Part shown: piece by piece, positions 36,505 through 47,837 of the stretch
How the letters are laid out: the number at the start of each line of letters is the position of its first letter
How positions within the stretch are numbered: the stretch's first letter is position 1
Assembly: GCF_032884065.1 (NCBI RefSeq)
Contig: NC_088872.1
Location: 33,576,917 to 33,640,916 of the forward strand
Length of the DNA stretch: 64,000 nt
From: Artemia franciscana
Lineage: Eukaryota; Arthropoda; Branchiopoda; Anostraca; Artemiidae
Direction: 5' to 3'
Program-made: the position numbers and the translations under genes
Notes under the pieces: model-generated
The model's input: the letters and a program-made list of their open reading frames with translations, nothing else
Told to the model about the DNA's origin: nothing
The model's database searches: none

Positions 36505-36669
36505 AAAATAGGAATCAAGGGTAATATAAATTTCTTATCGGAATGTGGATATAGCTGTTACAACTCATATAGTATTATCCACTTTTACGGATGTTTAAAC
36601 AAAAGCGACGGGACAGTTTGTTTAAATAGGCTAGAAAAAGTACTTCAGTATGTTAATAGTCATCCATAG
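36505..36669 (+). CDS. Candidate terminal exon, Cys-containing, unrecognised
   Basis: A strong acceptor (ttttttgtttccag) ends at 36504. The frame runs to TAG at 36667-36669: 54 residues beginning KIGIKGNINFLSECGYSCYN, with cysteines in the pattern SECGYSC and GCLNKSDGTVC, ending VLQYVNSHP. Composition is protein-like. No donor, partner exon or family was recognised. If the EFHC-like gene spans this position, this would be a separate gene within its intron or a chance frame. Confidence 0.3.
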   Translation, partial: KIGIKGNINFLSECGYSCYNSYSIIHFYGCLNKSDGTVCLNRLEKVLQYVNSHP

Positions 36670-37312
36670 TGCGTATTAAGTAAATTTGAAAAGTAAGCCT
36701 CTTTTTAATGGAATGAGTTTCTCTGTGTCACCCTGAACAAAGTGTATTAATTTAAAAATGGAATTCTTGCTATAAAGCTCTTAATTATTGTAATATATTG
36801 TTGTAATGAAGATAACCACCCAAGTACCGATGGACTTGGCAATCATCATTTTTTAGAACTGAAACTCCTCTTTGTACTTATATGTTAGCCAGTAAACACT
36901 TGAGAATCTGGATCTATAAATCAGGCTATAATCAGTTTACTGATGCTTATATACGGAGACAATTAGCTTCGGCTCAGTGGAAAACTAAATATTCATACTA
37001 TTTTAATAAATATTCAGTTGGTATTCTTGTTAGGTTATACTTTATACAGTCCAAATTATATAAATCCTATCTACCTCCCAAGCGCCTCTTTTGTTTCAAC
37101 CCCGTTCTTATAGATCCAAATTTTCGAGTGTGTACTAGCTAACAGATAAGTACATTCTTCTTAAAGGAATTTCCTGATCGTAGCCTATTTGGCTTGTTAC
37201 GTCTGGTTGAAGCTTTTTCGACCACGTGTCAATTGTTTTTCAGAACGAAGCTTTTTGATAAATGTTCCGCATATGCGGCTCAGGTGAAAGTGAACCTAAA
37301 GGAAGGGCATGG
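36670..37312. other. Unassigned interval
   Basis: An 86-residue plus-strand frame (36885-37142, Tyr/Lys-rich) is open but without splice or family support. Confidence 0.35.
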
Positions 37313-37489
37313 CCAGGGCCGTATCCAGGATTGTTTTATATTTTTTCCTGGGGGGGGCAAATTAAAAACAATGCATCCAAAATTTGTACAAATGCATTTT
37401 TGTTACGTTTTTACGAGTCGGACAAACTTTTCGGGGGGGGAGGTTTCAAAACCACTAACTCTCCCCCCTGGATACCGCCTTGGCAATAA
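37313..37489. mobile_element. Small MITE with CAGGGCCGTATCCAGG-type ends
   Basis: Inverted ends CAGGGCCGTATCCAGG (from 37314) and CCTGGATACCGCCTTGG (to 37487), inner G and C runs mirrored. The end type is typical of small hAT-derived elements. No clear target duplication. Confidence 0.65.
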
Positions 37490-38879
37490 CGTTTGATTTT
37501 TCATCATTTCAACTATAGTAGCTTTCATGATGGAGAAAACCCTCTCACCTAGAAAAGACTCGAAATTAAATGGATGTGATAGGCATACACGTTATAGAGA
37601 ATAAGGACTATTTGGAAGTACACCTTTGATCAATTGATGAAAAAAAGTAGGAAATGAGGCTTTTCAAAGAGATGTAAACTACCATATAAAACATAAGACC
37701 AGAAAAAAAGTCGTTAAATAGTTCGAACTGAAAACAACCGGAAATTATTACTAAAAAATAAATGAAACCCAACATGAACAGAAATTAAGATATATCTGTT
37801 TCTGTTAACTTTTACCAGAAATTAACTTTTTCAGTTACGGGAGAGAGAAGGGGCAGTATTCAAATTCCTATTTGTCTGTTTTTGTTTGTTTAAGTTTGAC
37901 TTGAGTATTAAATTAAGTTTTTACTCGTTTTAAAATTATTTATTCATCTATATTAATATATATTATCTTTATGTTCTATTTATATAATTAAATAGATATT
38001 AGGGTTCCATTTGTTCTTTAAATCCCTGGTTGTTTAGATTTTGAACTATTATAGGATTTTATTTTTGCCGGTCCTAAGTTTTATATGACTCTTTACTTTT
38101 CTTTGAAAAACTTGTTTGTCCCCTCTCAACATCCTCTGCATGTTTTAACTTGATACCCTTCCCTATCTGCTGTTGAAATATTGAAGATATGCCGCTTTGA
38201 AAACCTGGATATACCGTCTTTTGATTTTGTTTAATATCCCCCATAGCATCCCTTTAAACTTTCAACTTAATACCCATAGCCGTTCCCGAGATCAAAATGG
38301 ATGCGCGCAGCTACGCCCTTTTGACAACTTGGATGCACCTCGTTGCTTTTAATTTAATACAACATCCCCCTTAATATCGCAAAAAATTTTCAACTTCATT
38401 GCTTTAGCCATTCGTGGGATATTACAGATAACCCCTTTTGACTTATTTAATATTAAATGATATTAAGATTGGTGTTTGATATTAAGATTTATTTAATCAT
38501 CTTTGTTAATATATGTTATCTTTTCGTTTGATATGATCATTTATTTTAATCGCTGTTCGCTTAGGGTTTTATGTATTCTTTAATAGTAACATATGTTCGC
38601 AGTTATTACCCCGGAAGCGTAGTTATTAGACCTTTTGACTATTTTGCAAATTCAAAATTTCGGTCACTGTTAAAGGAAGAAGGCATTTTAAAAGGGCAAA
38701 ATGAATGCTGGTTGCCCTCTGCTCACTTCAACATCCCCCTCAACATACCCTGAAAGATTCAACTTAATACCCTTAACCTTTCCTTAGATATTGCTCATAC
38801 GCCCTTTTAATAGCCTGTAAGCACATAATTTGTTTGGATTCTGTTCAAAATCCCCGCAAAATTTCTTGAAAGTTTGTCG
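37490..38879. repeat. G-like and inverted C-like repeats
   Basis: 37850-38110 matches repeat G ('aagtttgacttgagtatt', 'gactctttacttttctttga'). 38110-38879 has minus-orientation C units ('caacttaatacccttaacc', 'acgcccttttaatagcctgt', 'ttaatatcccccatagca') at irregular 120-150 bp spacing. Confidence 0.5.
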
Positions 38880-39270
38880 CAGTCGCACCCTCGTACTCGT
38901 GTATCTGAGCCCGTGTGCAACTTAACCCCCATGCAACTGAACACTCGTGAAACTAAATCCTCGTTTATCTAAACCGTCGTGCAACTGAGCCCCCATGCAA
39001 CTGAACAATTTTGTAACTTAACCCTTATGCAGTTCAACCCTCACTCAACTTAATATCTGTGCAGCTTAATCCTATTCTGCTCAACCCTCATTTAACTTAA
39101 CCTTTTTGTAATTCAAACCTTATGCAACTGAACCCACATTCAGCTAAACTTCCGTGTAATTCAACCCTCATTTAACTCAATCCTCATTTAATTCAACCCC
39201 TCTTTAACTAATGCCTTTCTGACTCAATCCCATTCAAATCAAGTGCATTCAGCTCAACGCTTCTTAAATC
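38880..39270. repeat. 17-bp minisatellite, 'catgcaactgaacccct' orientation
   Basis: More than twenty degenerate units such as 'ccccatgcaactgaacac' and 'cctcatttaactcaat', spaced 15-18 bases apart. Confidence 0.8.
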
Positions 39271-39499
39271 AATAGCATAACTAAAGAATTTTGTTCAGCC
39301 TGTTTCGTCGGAGGTGACAAACTCTTACTCTAATGAAAGATCTTTTTTTACTGGTCAATGCTGTTTAATGTCCCTTCCATGTTACACTATGTCCCCCCTC
39401 CCATGAAAAAACAACAATTTATCCTTCTGTTGTATATATTCGAAAATTAGCGAAACTTTTCAGTCACAGGGTCCTAACACTCTTGAAGGTCATAGTCCC

Positions 39500-40005
39500 A
39501 GAAATAGGTTTAGTCGGACGAGGGTACAGTTAAATGGGGTTGAGCTGCATGGGGGTTCAGTTACACGAGGGTTCAGTTAAATGGAGTTCCCTCAGTACGG
39601 CATCGTGCCCTCAGTGCGGCACGGGATTAGTTTTTTATTTATTTCTGCCAAGATTGGTTAAGAGAACTATTTGTTTTTAATTTTTGTGCAGATTTAGTGT
39701 TGCTTAAAGGTAGCTCAATTGGATTCGAGCTATACTCTCAGCCTTGAGTTACCTAATATTTTGTATATATTGGTTATAATAAAAGAACCTTGAACCTTGA
39801 ACCCTACAAGAGGGTTACGAGGGTTCCCTTACACGAGATTTGAGTCACACTAAGGCTCAGTCGCACAGGGGCCCAGTTGCACGAGGGCTCAGTTAAAGTA
39901 GGGTTCAGTTGCACGGGATTTTTTTGCAACTGTGATCAGGTACATGAGGGTTCAGTTACACGGGTTCAGTTGTTTGGGGTTCCGTTACACAAGGGACGCT
40001 TAATC
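39500..40005. repeat. Same 17-bp minisatellite in opposite orientation, split by a retroposon tail
   Basis: Units like 'gggttcagttacacgagg' (39520-39600 and 39810-40005) are the reverse complement of those at 38880-39270, giving a large inverted arrangement. Confidence 0.75.
39606..39806 (+). mobile_element. 3' tail of a non-LTR retroposon
   Basis: A block of about 200 bp interrupting the minisatellite. It ends in AATAAAAGAA followed by tandem CCTTGAA repeats (39780-39806). A polyadenylation-like word followed by a short tandem repeat is typical of LINE or SINE 3' ends. No coding part remains. Confidence 0.6.
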
Positions 40006-40019
40006 TTTCCTTTGAAATC

Positions 40020-41240
40020 ATTTGAAAAAAGAAACTAAAGGAGACCCATCAGGGCAACTCATGAAAAAATGTTATTTTACTTGTTGTTTAATCTTGGGAA
40101 TTGTAAATTTCAAATAAGAGTTCCGACAATGTATAATCAGATGATCGAACAGTTTGTGGTGAACGAACTGTAGTAAGGAGCGACTCGGCTCAATAGTAAC
40201 CGAAACTATAAAAAACGAAATTTTGACACCAATAGTTACATCAAAAGAATCGCATTTTAATGCTGATTTGAAATATATAGGTTTCATCAAGTTTAGTCTT
40301 ACCTATCAAAAGTGACAAGCTTGAGAATATTTGCCTCATTTTAGAAAATAGGAGGAAACATCCCCTAAAAGTCATAGAATCTTAACAAAAATCACACCAT
40401 CGGATTCAGCGAATCAGAGAACTCTACTGTAGAAGTTTCAAGCTCCTATCTATAAAAATTCGGAATTTTATATTTGTTCACCAGAAGACAGATCACGGAC
40501 GCGTGTTTATTTGTTTGTTTGTTTCTTTTTTTTTGTTTTTTTTTTTTTTCCTGGGGTGATCGTGTCGACCCAGTGGTCCTAAAATCTTGCGAGAGGGCTC
40601 ATTCTAATGGAAATTGAAAGTTTTAGTGCCCTTTTTAATTTACCAGAAAAATTGAAGGGCACCAAGGACCCCACCCCCACACATTACGTGGAAGGATCTT
40701 TCCATGGATGATTTTTCATGAGGGAAGAGAATATCCATGAAAGGAGCGCAGAATTTTCTACCATTATTTAAAAAAATGAGAAAATAAATAAATAAAAATT
40801 TCAACTGGAAGTAATGAGTAGCATTAAAACTTTAAACGAACATAAAATATTACGAATATAAGGGAATTCGTCTCCTCAACAATACCTTGCTCTTTACGCT
40901 ATAGTATTTTTAGTAAATTCAACTATTTATTCTACGGCCTTTGTGATTCAGGGGTCATTCTTAAAGATTTGGGACAAAATTTAAGCTTTTTTGTAAAGGG
41001 CGAGGTAATGACGAGGGGCCAAACCCCCTCTTATATGTAATAAAAATACTCAAATATAGAAGTTCGTTACGTAAGTTAATTCGTAAGGTACGAATATTTA
41101 TTACTAACAAAAACGTTCGTTAAAAAAAATTGTATTTTTAAGTAACCATAAAATGGAGGGCAACTAGGCCTCCTCCTCCACCCCTTTTCTCATCAAAATT
41201 GTCCGATCAAAACTACGTGAAAGCTATTTAGCAAAAATAA
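40020..41240 (+). repeat. Family B element, left arm of an inverted pair
   Basis: 40141 starts ATCGAACAG; B words follow in order to 'gctatttagcaaaaataaaa'. 40020-40140 ('gacccatcagggcaactcat') is shared with 29410-29556, so the duplicated unit extends upstream of B in these two places. Confidence 0.75.
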
Positions 41241-41811
41241 AAACAAGAGCTAAGAGCTCATATGGCACTTGTGACGAGGTCGGAAGGGCCAAGAGCTCAT
41301 ATGGTATGAGCTCTAGCAAAATTCTAAGAATCAATAGATTGCTTTAAAAGGAGAATCAGAGGCTTAATGCCGTTCGGGGTTTTAAATAAGAGCTCTGAAT
41401 CACGAGTCCTTCTAATTCTCAAAATTCATTAAGATCTGATTACCCACTCGTAAGTTAAAAATACCTCAATTTTTCTAATTTTTCCTCTCCCTTCAGCCCC
41501 CCAGATGATCGAATCGGAGAAAACGACCTTATCAAGTCAATTTGTGCAGCTCCCTGACACGCCTACCAATTTTCACCGTCCTAGCACGTCCAGAAGCACC
41601 AAACTTGCCAAAGCACTAAACCCCACCACCTAACTCCACCAAAGAGAGCGGATCCGGTCCGGTTACGTCAACACGTATCTACGACATTTATAAGCGTTTT
41701 CCAAGATTTCCGGTTACCCCCTCCAACTCCCGCCAATGGCAAAAGATCTGGTCGTGATTTGAAATAAGAGCTCTGATACATGAGTTCCTTCTATATATAA
41801 ATAAAAAAGCA
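41241..41811 (-). repeat. Family A element, truncated, inserted in B
   Basis: On the minus strand this is the last about 570 bp of A, ending 'agctcttagctcttgttttt' at 41241. It interrupts B between 'gctatttagc' and the hairpin. Confidence 0.7.
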
Positions 41812-41813
41812 TG

Positions 41814-42077
41814 TTTGTTTAACTGAAAGTAAGGAGCGACATTAAAACTTAAAACGAACAGAAATTACTTCGTATATGAAAGAGGCTGCTTCCTCATCAA
41901 CGCCCCGCTTTTTACGCTAAAGTTTGACTCTTTCTCTCAATTCTTCTTTTTAAAACAGTAAAAAACTTCAGCGTAAAGAGCCGGGCGTTGATGAGGAAGC
42001 AGCCTCTTTCATATACGAAGTAATTTCTGTTCGTTTTAAGTTTTAATCTCGCTCCTTACTTTCAGTTAAAAAAACTT
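41814..42077. repeat. Long hairpin H2 at the centre of a B inverted pair
   Basis: Same arms as H1 with a few differences (for example 'gagccgggcgttgatgagg'). B lies outward on both sides: plus orientation to the left (40141-41240) and minus to the right (42078-45684). Confidence 0.9.
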
Positions 42078-42522
42078 ATTTTTTTTTTATTATATAATTT
42101 CTGAACGTTTTTGAATCAATGCATGTTTTGATTTTTGGCTCTCCGCGCAGGAATAATTAAAACGAAATTTGCATTTTTTTTTTTTTTTGGCTAAATGGCT
42201 TTCTCATAATTTCGATCGAATGATTTTGAGGAAAAAAGAGCGGGGGAGGAAGCCTAGTTGCCCTCCGATTTTTTGGTTAATTAAAAAGGCAACTAGAACT
42301 TTTAATTTTTTACGAATATTTTTATTAGTAAAAGATTTACGTATCTTATAAATTAGATTACGTAAAGAACTTTTGTATTCTCATATTTTTATTACATATA
42401 TGAGGGGGTTCGCCCCCTTGTCAGATCCTCGCTCTTTACATTAAAGCTTAAATTTTGTCACAATTCATTAAGAATGACCCCAGAAACTTGGAGTTGGTAA
42501 AGCTTGGAAGGTAATAAATTCT

Positions 42523-44040
42523 GTGCTTAAACCTGGTTCTCAATATAGCTCTTTACCTATGAGTCTGGTCATTGGTGACGAGACCGTAGAGGGTGAGCTT
42601 AATGTCCAAGAAGCATTTACTTCATTTTTCGCTAGTATTGGTAATACTATCGCTTCCACAGCTACTTTATCTCGGTCTAAGTTGGACTTTAGATCTTACC
42701 TCGGGCCGTCTTGTGTTAAGTCTATGTTTCTAGAGCCAGTAACAGAAATTGAAATTACTAAAATTGTTAATGGCTTGAAAGACTCATCTTCATCTGGGCC
42801 AGATTCTATTCCTACTAAGGTAGTTAAATCTATTCTTCCTTCAATAGTTGTGCCTCTTACAAAACTTGTTAATCTTTCATTTAAATATGGGGTTTTTCCA
42901 GATCCTCTCAAGCGTGCTCGGATTATTGTTCTGTATAAAGGTGGACCAAGAAATGATCCAGCAAATTATCGACCAATTTCAATTTTATCAGTATTTAGTA
43001 AAATCTTCGAAAAGGCTATGCTTTCTCGTAGGCTCAAATTTCTAAAATCGAAAGAGTTTCTTCATGATTTTCAATTTGGTTTCCGAATGAAGCACTCCAC
43101 TGAGCATGCCTGTATGACCCTTTTGAATTTTATACATTCTGAATTGGATTCAGGATTAATTCCGGCTGCTATATTCCTGGATATTCGCAAGGCATTCGAT
43201 TCCTTAACCCATGAAATTCTTCTATCGAAGATGTCTCATTTTGGCATTAGGGGTAATGTTTTTTCTTGGTTTCAATCTTATTTGAATGATAGGTTAATTT
43301 CTGTCAATCCACAATTTAATTTCTGTCAATCACAAGTGAATTTTGGCGTCCCTCAGGGATCAGTTTTAGGGCCAGTGCTATTTTTGATTTATATAAATGA
43401 TCTTTTTTACGCAGTAAAAAAGCAGAAACCTATTCATTGCTGTAGACCCTGTCACCCTAAACCTTCCCTTGCCCATAGTGCCAGCTATAGTTCACCATCT
43501 TCTGATGTCCTTGTTTGTTTTGCTGATGATAGCACACTCGGCACTTCGGGGAACTGTGAATCCGAGCTTCGATTAAACTTGGAATACTTGTTTGAGAGAG
43601 TAATTTCATGGCTTGATGCTAATTTTCTTACCCTAAATTATTCAAAATCCAATTTTTTTATATTTTCGCATGTTTCTCAGATTTATCCCAAGTTATCAGA
43701 AATTCATCAGCCAAATGGGATAATTCACAGATCTAAAGATCGATATGTTCGTTTTTTGGGCATTCTTGTTGATGAAAACTTGTCTTTCAAGCGTCACATT
43801 GATTTGATTAGAATGAAGATATGCAGGAGTCTCGGTATTTTAAGGAAACTCAAACATATTTTCCCTGGATCAATTTTGGAAATCTTTTTTCACTCCTTGA
43901 TCCGATCTTACGTTTCCTACTATCTAATAGTATGGATGTCAACCTTTCCTTCACTGTTAAAACCACTTTCTAAGGTTTACAATAAAGCTATAAACCTCAT
44001 TAAGGAAACTAATCGTTCAAGAGTTATCCCAATAGTTTGA
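42523..44040 (+). CDS. Reverse transcriptase domain of a jockey/CR1-group LINE (505 residues, partial)
   Basis: Template-primed reverse transcriptase. Positions below count from the GTG at 42523, which is only an open-frame edge: the frame is open to the insertion junction at 42486. SSSSGPDSIP 88-97; DPANYRPISILSVFSKIFEK 145-164; FGFRMKHSTEHA 185-196; motif A FLDIRKAFDSL 218-228; motif B GVPQGSVLGPVLF 275-287; motif C CFADD 332-336, with both catalytic Asp intact; motif E FLGILVDENLSFK 411-423. A 35-residue Cys/Ser-rich stretch separates motifs B and C. The frame ends early at 44040: a one-base shift near 44035 moves the true C-terminus to another frame. The RT core itself has no stop, so this insertion is young compared with the other LINE. 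The clade call (jockey/CR1/L2 group) is from motif texture only. Confidence 0.9.
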   Translation: MLKPGSQYSSLPMSLVIGDETVEGELNVQEAFTSFFASIGNTIASTATLSRSKLDFRSYLGPSCVKSMFLEPVTEIEITKIVNGLKDSSSSGPDSIPTKVVKSILPSIVVPLTKLVNLSFKYGVFPDPLKRARIIVLYKGGPRNDPANYRPISILSVFSKIFEKAMLSRRLKFLKSKEFLHDFQFGFRMKHSTEHACMTLLNFIHSELDSGLIPAAIFLDIRKAFDSLTHEILLSKMSHFGIRGNVFSWFQSYLNDRLISVNPQFNFCQSQVNFGVPQGSVLGPVLFLIYINDLFYAVKKQKPIHCCRPCHPKPSLAHSASYSSPSSDVLVCFADDSTLGTSGNCESELRLNLEYLFERVISWLDANFLTLNYSKSNFFIFSHVSQIYPKLSEIHQPNGIIHRSKDRYVRFLGILVDENLSFKRHIDLIRMKICRSLGILRKLKHIFPGSILEIFFHSLIRSYVSYYLIVWMSTFPSLLKPLSKVYNKAINLIKETNRSRVIPIV

Positions 44041-44329
44041 TCTTGAGTCACTGTATATTCTTTCGTGTGCATGTTTTACTTTTTCTCAGCTTCATGGTAA
44101 CCTCCCCCGTCCCCTAAGTGTTCAGCCATCTTTCACCTCTGATCAGAATAATTATAATCTTCGCAATACCGAAAATCATATTCAAGTTCCTTTTACTCCT
44201 TGTGTAAGGTCAGACTTTAATCCTTTAATTGCGAGTTACATTGTATGGAATAAGTTGCCCGAATCAGCTCGAAGGTGCCACTCATTTGGTTTGTTCAAAA
44301 AAATTATTAAAAATTCATTGGCTTCTTAG
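44036..44329 (+). pseudogene. C-terminal tail of the same LINE protein, in a shifted frame
   Basis: Begins FDLESLYILSCACFTFSQ and contains NNYNLRNTENH, FTPCVRSDFNPLIASYIVWN and FKKIIKNSLAS, then TAG at 44327-44329. The 'YNLR ... VWNKLP ... FKK' pattern is the usual end of this class of LINE proteins. A one-base offset from the 505-residue frame indicates a single indel near 44035. Confidence 0.85.
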
Positions 44330-45685
44330 AAATTATTTTATCTCTTTTTATATGTGTATATGCGTGTATGTATGCATTTATATTTCCTGATTATTTCATT
44401 GGAGTCTATTTTATCTACAGATCTACATAATTAATTTAGTCTGTTCCATATATTAGTCTATTTAGTTTCGTTTTCTATAGTTTTTCATTTATTTATACTT
44501 TCCTCTCTTCTCCTTTTTGCTCTTCTCTCTGTGAGTAAGTGATTATTTTTTTCTTCTCTGAGTAAGTGGCTCGTTCATTTTCCCCTTTTTTACAGGCCAA
44601 AGAGCCTTTGGGGAAATAGTAAAATGTAATATTGTATGTGTGTTTCGTGATGAATAAATCTTATCTTATCTTATAAATAGTTGAAATTACTAAAAATGCT
44701 TTAGCGTAAAGAGCGAGGTATTAGGAGGAGATGAGCGCCTTATATGGGTAATAATTTCTGTTTGTTTTAAGTTTTAATGCTGTTCCTTACTTCCAGCTGA
44801 AAGAACTTTTTCATATTTATTTTTTCATTGTTTTTTTAAATAATGCTAGTAAATCCTGCGCTCCCTTCATGGAGATTTTCTTCCCCCATGACAATTATCG
44901 ATGGAAAGTTCCCCCAGCATATCCCCCTCTTCTCAACCCCTCCCCCCAACCAAAAAAATCCTCCTGAAAACACCTGTACACTTCCCAATAACCATTACTA
45001 TATGTAAGCACAGGTCAAAGTTTGTAACATGTTGCCCCTCCCAAGGGGACTGTGGGGGAGTAAGTCGTCCCCAAAGACATAGTTATGAAGCTTTTCGACT
45101 ACGTTGAATAAAATGGCTATCTCAGAATTTTGATCCGTTGACTTTGGTAAAATAATTAGCGTGGGAGGGGGCCTAGGTGCCCTCCAATTTTTTTGGTCAC
45201 TTAAAAGGGGCACTAGAACTTTTCATTTCCGTTAGAATAAGCCCTCTTGCAACATTCTAGGACAACTGGGCCGATACGATCACCCCTGGAAAAAAAAAAA
45301 ATAATAAAAAAATAAACACGCATTCGTGATCTGGCTTCTGTCAAAAAAATACACAATTCCACATTTTTGTAGATAGGAGCTTGAAACTTCTACAGTAGGG
45401 TTTTCTTGTACGCTGAATCTGATGGTGTGATTTTCGTTAATATTCTATGACTTCTAGGGGTCGTTTCCCCCTATTTTCTAAAATAACGCAAATTTTCTCA
45501 GGCTCGTAACTTTTGATGGGTAAGACTAAACTTGATGAAACTTATATATTTAAAATCAGTATTAAAATGCGATTCTTTTGATGTAGGTATTGGTATCAAA
45601 ATTCCATTTTTTAGAGTTTTGGTTACTATTGAGCCGGGTCGCTCCTTACTACAGTTCGTTACCACGAACTGTTTGATTAAATTTC

Positions 45686-47201
45686 GTTAAGATCCGGTGA
45701 CCCGTACTTAAGCTAAAAATACCTCAATTTTTCTGATTTTTCCAAATTAACAACCCCCAGCTCCCTCAAAGAGAACGGATCCGTACCAATTACATCAATC
45801 TCGTATCTATAACTTGTGCTTATCCTTCCCATCAAGTTTCATCCCGATCTCTCCACTCTAATGGTTTTCCAAGATTTCCGGTTTCCAAGATTTCTGTTTC
45901 CTCCCTCCAACCCTCTATGTCCCCGGATCCGATTCGAATTGAATGTGGAGCGTCTGAGACATAAGATTCTTCTATATACCAAGTTTCATTAAGATCCGAT
46001 CACCCGTTCGTAAGATACCTCGATTTTCACGTTTTCGAAGAATTCTGGTTTCTCACTCCAACTCCCTTTAATTTCACCGGATCTGGTCGAGATTTAAAAT
46101 GAGAGTTCTAAAGCACAAGATCCTTCTAGATTTCAAATTTCATTAAGATATGATTACCCGTTCGTAAGTTACAAATACATCATTTTTTCTAATTTTTCCG
46201 AATTACTCCCCCCCCAACTTCACCAAAGAGAGCGGATCCGGTCGGGTTGTGTCAGTCACCTATCTTGGACTTGTGCTTATTCTTTCCACGGAGTTTCATC
46301 CAGATCTCTCTGCTTTAAGTGTTTTCCAAGATGTCCGGTCCCCCCTAATGACACTGGATCTGGTCGGGATTTAAAAAAAGAGATCTGAGTTTCGAGGTCT
46401 TTCTAAATATGGAATTTCATTAAGATAAAATCACTCTTTCGTAAGTCAAAAATACCTCATTTTCTAATTTTTTTTTAATTAATCCTCCCCGCAACCCTCC
46501 CAAAGAGAGCCGATTCGTTCCGGTTATGTCAATCCCGTATCTAGAACTTTTTTATTTTTCCCACCAAGTTTCATCCCGATCCCTCCACTCTAAGCGTTTT
46601 CCAAGATTTTAGGTTCCGCCCCCCCCCAACTTTCTCGTCACCGGATCCGCTCGGAATTTAGAATAAGAGCTCTGAGACACAATATCCTTCTAGACATCTA
46701 ATTTCATTAAGATACGGTCGCTCCTTTGTAAGTTAAATACCTCATTTTATTTAATTTTTCAGAATTAACCCTCCTCCCCCAACTCCCCCAAAGAGAGCAA
46801 ATCCGTTCCGGTTATTTCAGTCACGTATCTAGGACTTATGATTATTTTTACCACCAAGTTTCATCCCGATCCCTCAACTCTAAGCGTTTTCTGAGATTTT
46901 TGGTTCCCCCCTCAATTCCCCCCAATGTTACCGGATCCAGTCGAGATTTAAAATAAGAGCTCTGAGACACGATATTCTTCCAAACTTCAAATTTTAGTAA
47001 GATCCGATCACTTCTTCGTAAGTTATAAGCATCTTATTTTTCTAGTTTTCAGAATTCCGGTCCCTGATGCGCCTGCTAAATTTCATCGTCTTACCTTACC
47101 TGATCCTTAGCTTACCTGGAAGTGCCTAAAGTAAAATCGGGACAGACAGACCGACAGAATTTGCGATCTCTATATGTCACTTGGTTAATACCAAGCGCCA
47201 T
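45686..47201 (-). repeat. Family A element with about five 288-bp internal units
   Basis: On the minus strand it starts 'atggcgcttggtattaacc' (47201) and 'cgcaaattctgtcggtctgt', then units marked by 'ctctgagacac' at 46960, 46672 and a variant at 46385 (about 288 apart). The far end is cut by family B at 45685. Confidence 0.8.
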
Positions 47202-47837
47202 AAAAAATGAATATGCAAATTTTGTTAATTCATGTACGGTGAGCCAAAATAAAAACATGCATTAATTCAAAATTGTTCAGAAATTAAATAATAAAAACAA
47301 GTTTTTTTAACTGCAAGTAAGGAGCAACATCAAAACTTAAAACGAACAGAAATTATTCCGTATATGAAAGGGGCTGTCCCCTCTTCAACGCCTTCCTCTT
47401 TACGCTACAGTTTTTTAATTGTTTTAAAAAGTAGAGTTGTGACAGAGTCAAACTTTATCGTAAAGAGCGGGGCGTTGAGGAGGGGACAACCCCTTTCATA
47501 TACGGAATAATTTCTGTTCGTTTTAAGTTTTGATGTCGCTCCTTATTTGCAGTTAAAAAAAACTTGTTTTTATTATTCAATTTAGAATTAGAGACTGGCG
47601 AATTTCAATTGGGAGTATTTGTGAAGGGTTTCGGGCTCTTTTTAAAATGTTCTAAAGTTTCTTCCTGTAACTACAAATTGCTGTTCAATTATATCCGAAT
47701 GAAAATTAGTATTTTCAAAATAGCGTTGGACTGTTTAACTGTTGATTCACTCTTTGCTAGGTCGCAGCTACTGCTGCATCCATGATTCTTCATGGTGACG
47801 CTTGAACCTTCGTAATTTTTTCCGTTATCCTTTTCAG
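47202..47837. repeat. B scrap, long hairpin H3 (47288-47578), then intron end
   Basis: 47202-47287 has B words ('agccaaaataaaaacatgca'). H3 has arms of about 125 bp with a loop near 47425. 47580-47837 is unassigned and ends in a pyrimidine-rich acceptor (ttatccttttcag). Confidence 0.8.

Larger units (their letters stand above)
42486..44673 (+). mobile_element. 5'-truncated non-LTR retrotransposon inserted in family B
   Basis: Open frame from the left junction through RT, a C-terminal tail, and a 3' untranslated region ending AATAAATCTTATCTTATC (44653-44673). The left end lies in coding sequence (LGVGKAWKVINSVLKPG), so the endonuclease and ORF1 are missing. The insertion appears to have removed about 15-18 bases of target rather than duplicated it. 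Confidence 0.85.
42078..45684 (-). repeat. Family B element, right arm, split by a LINE
   Basis: Reads backwards through B from 'tttgaatcaatgcatgtttt' to the 5' hairpin (45640-45672, 'gttcgttaccacgaactgtt'). The target words 'gaccccagaa' (42476-42485) and 'aaatagttgaaattac' (44675-) flank the LINE. In an intact copy (59515-59560) about 18 bases separate these words. Confidence 0.8.

Noticed and set aside
36885..37142. 86-residue Tyr/Lys-rich frame
   Set aside because: AT-rich composition explains it; no splice signals or motif.
44901..45213. Pro/Ser-rich frames repeated at 33754, 44998 and 59870
   Set aside because: These are the same stretch of family B; the frame is interrupted or altered in each copy and carries no domain.
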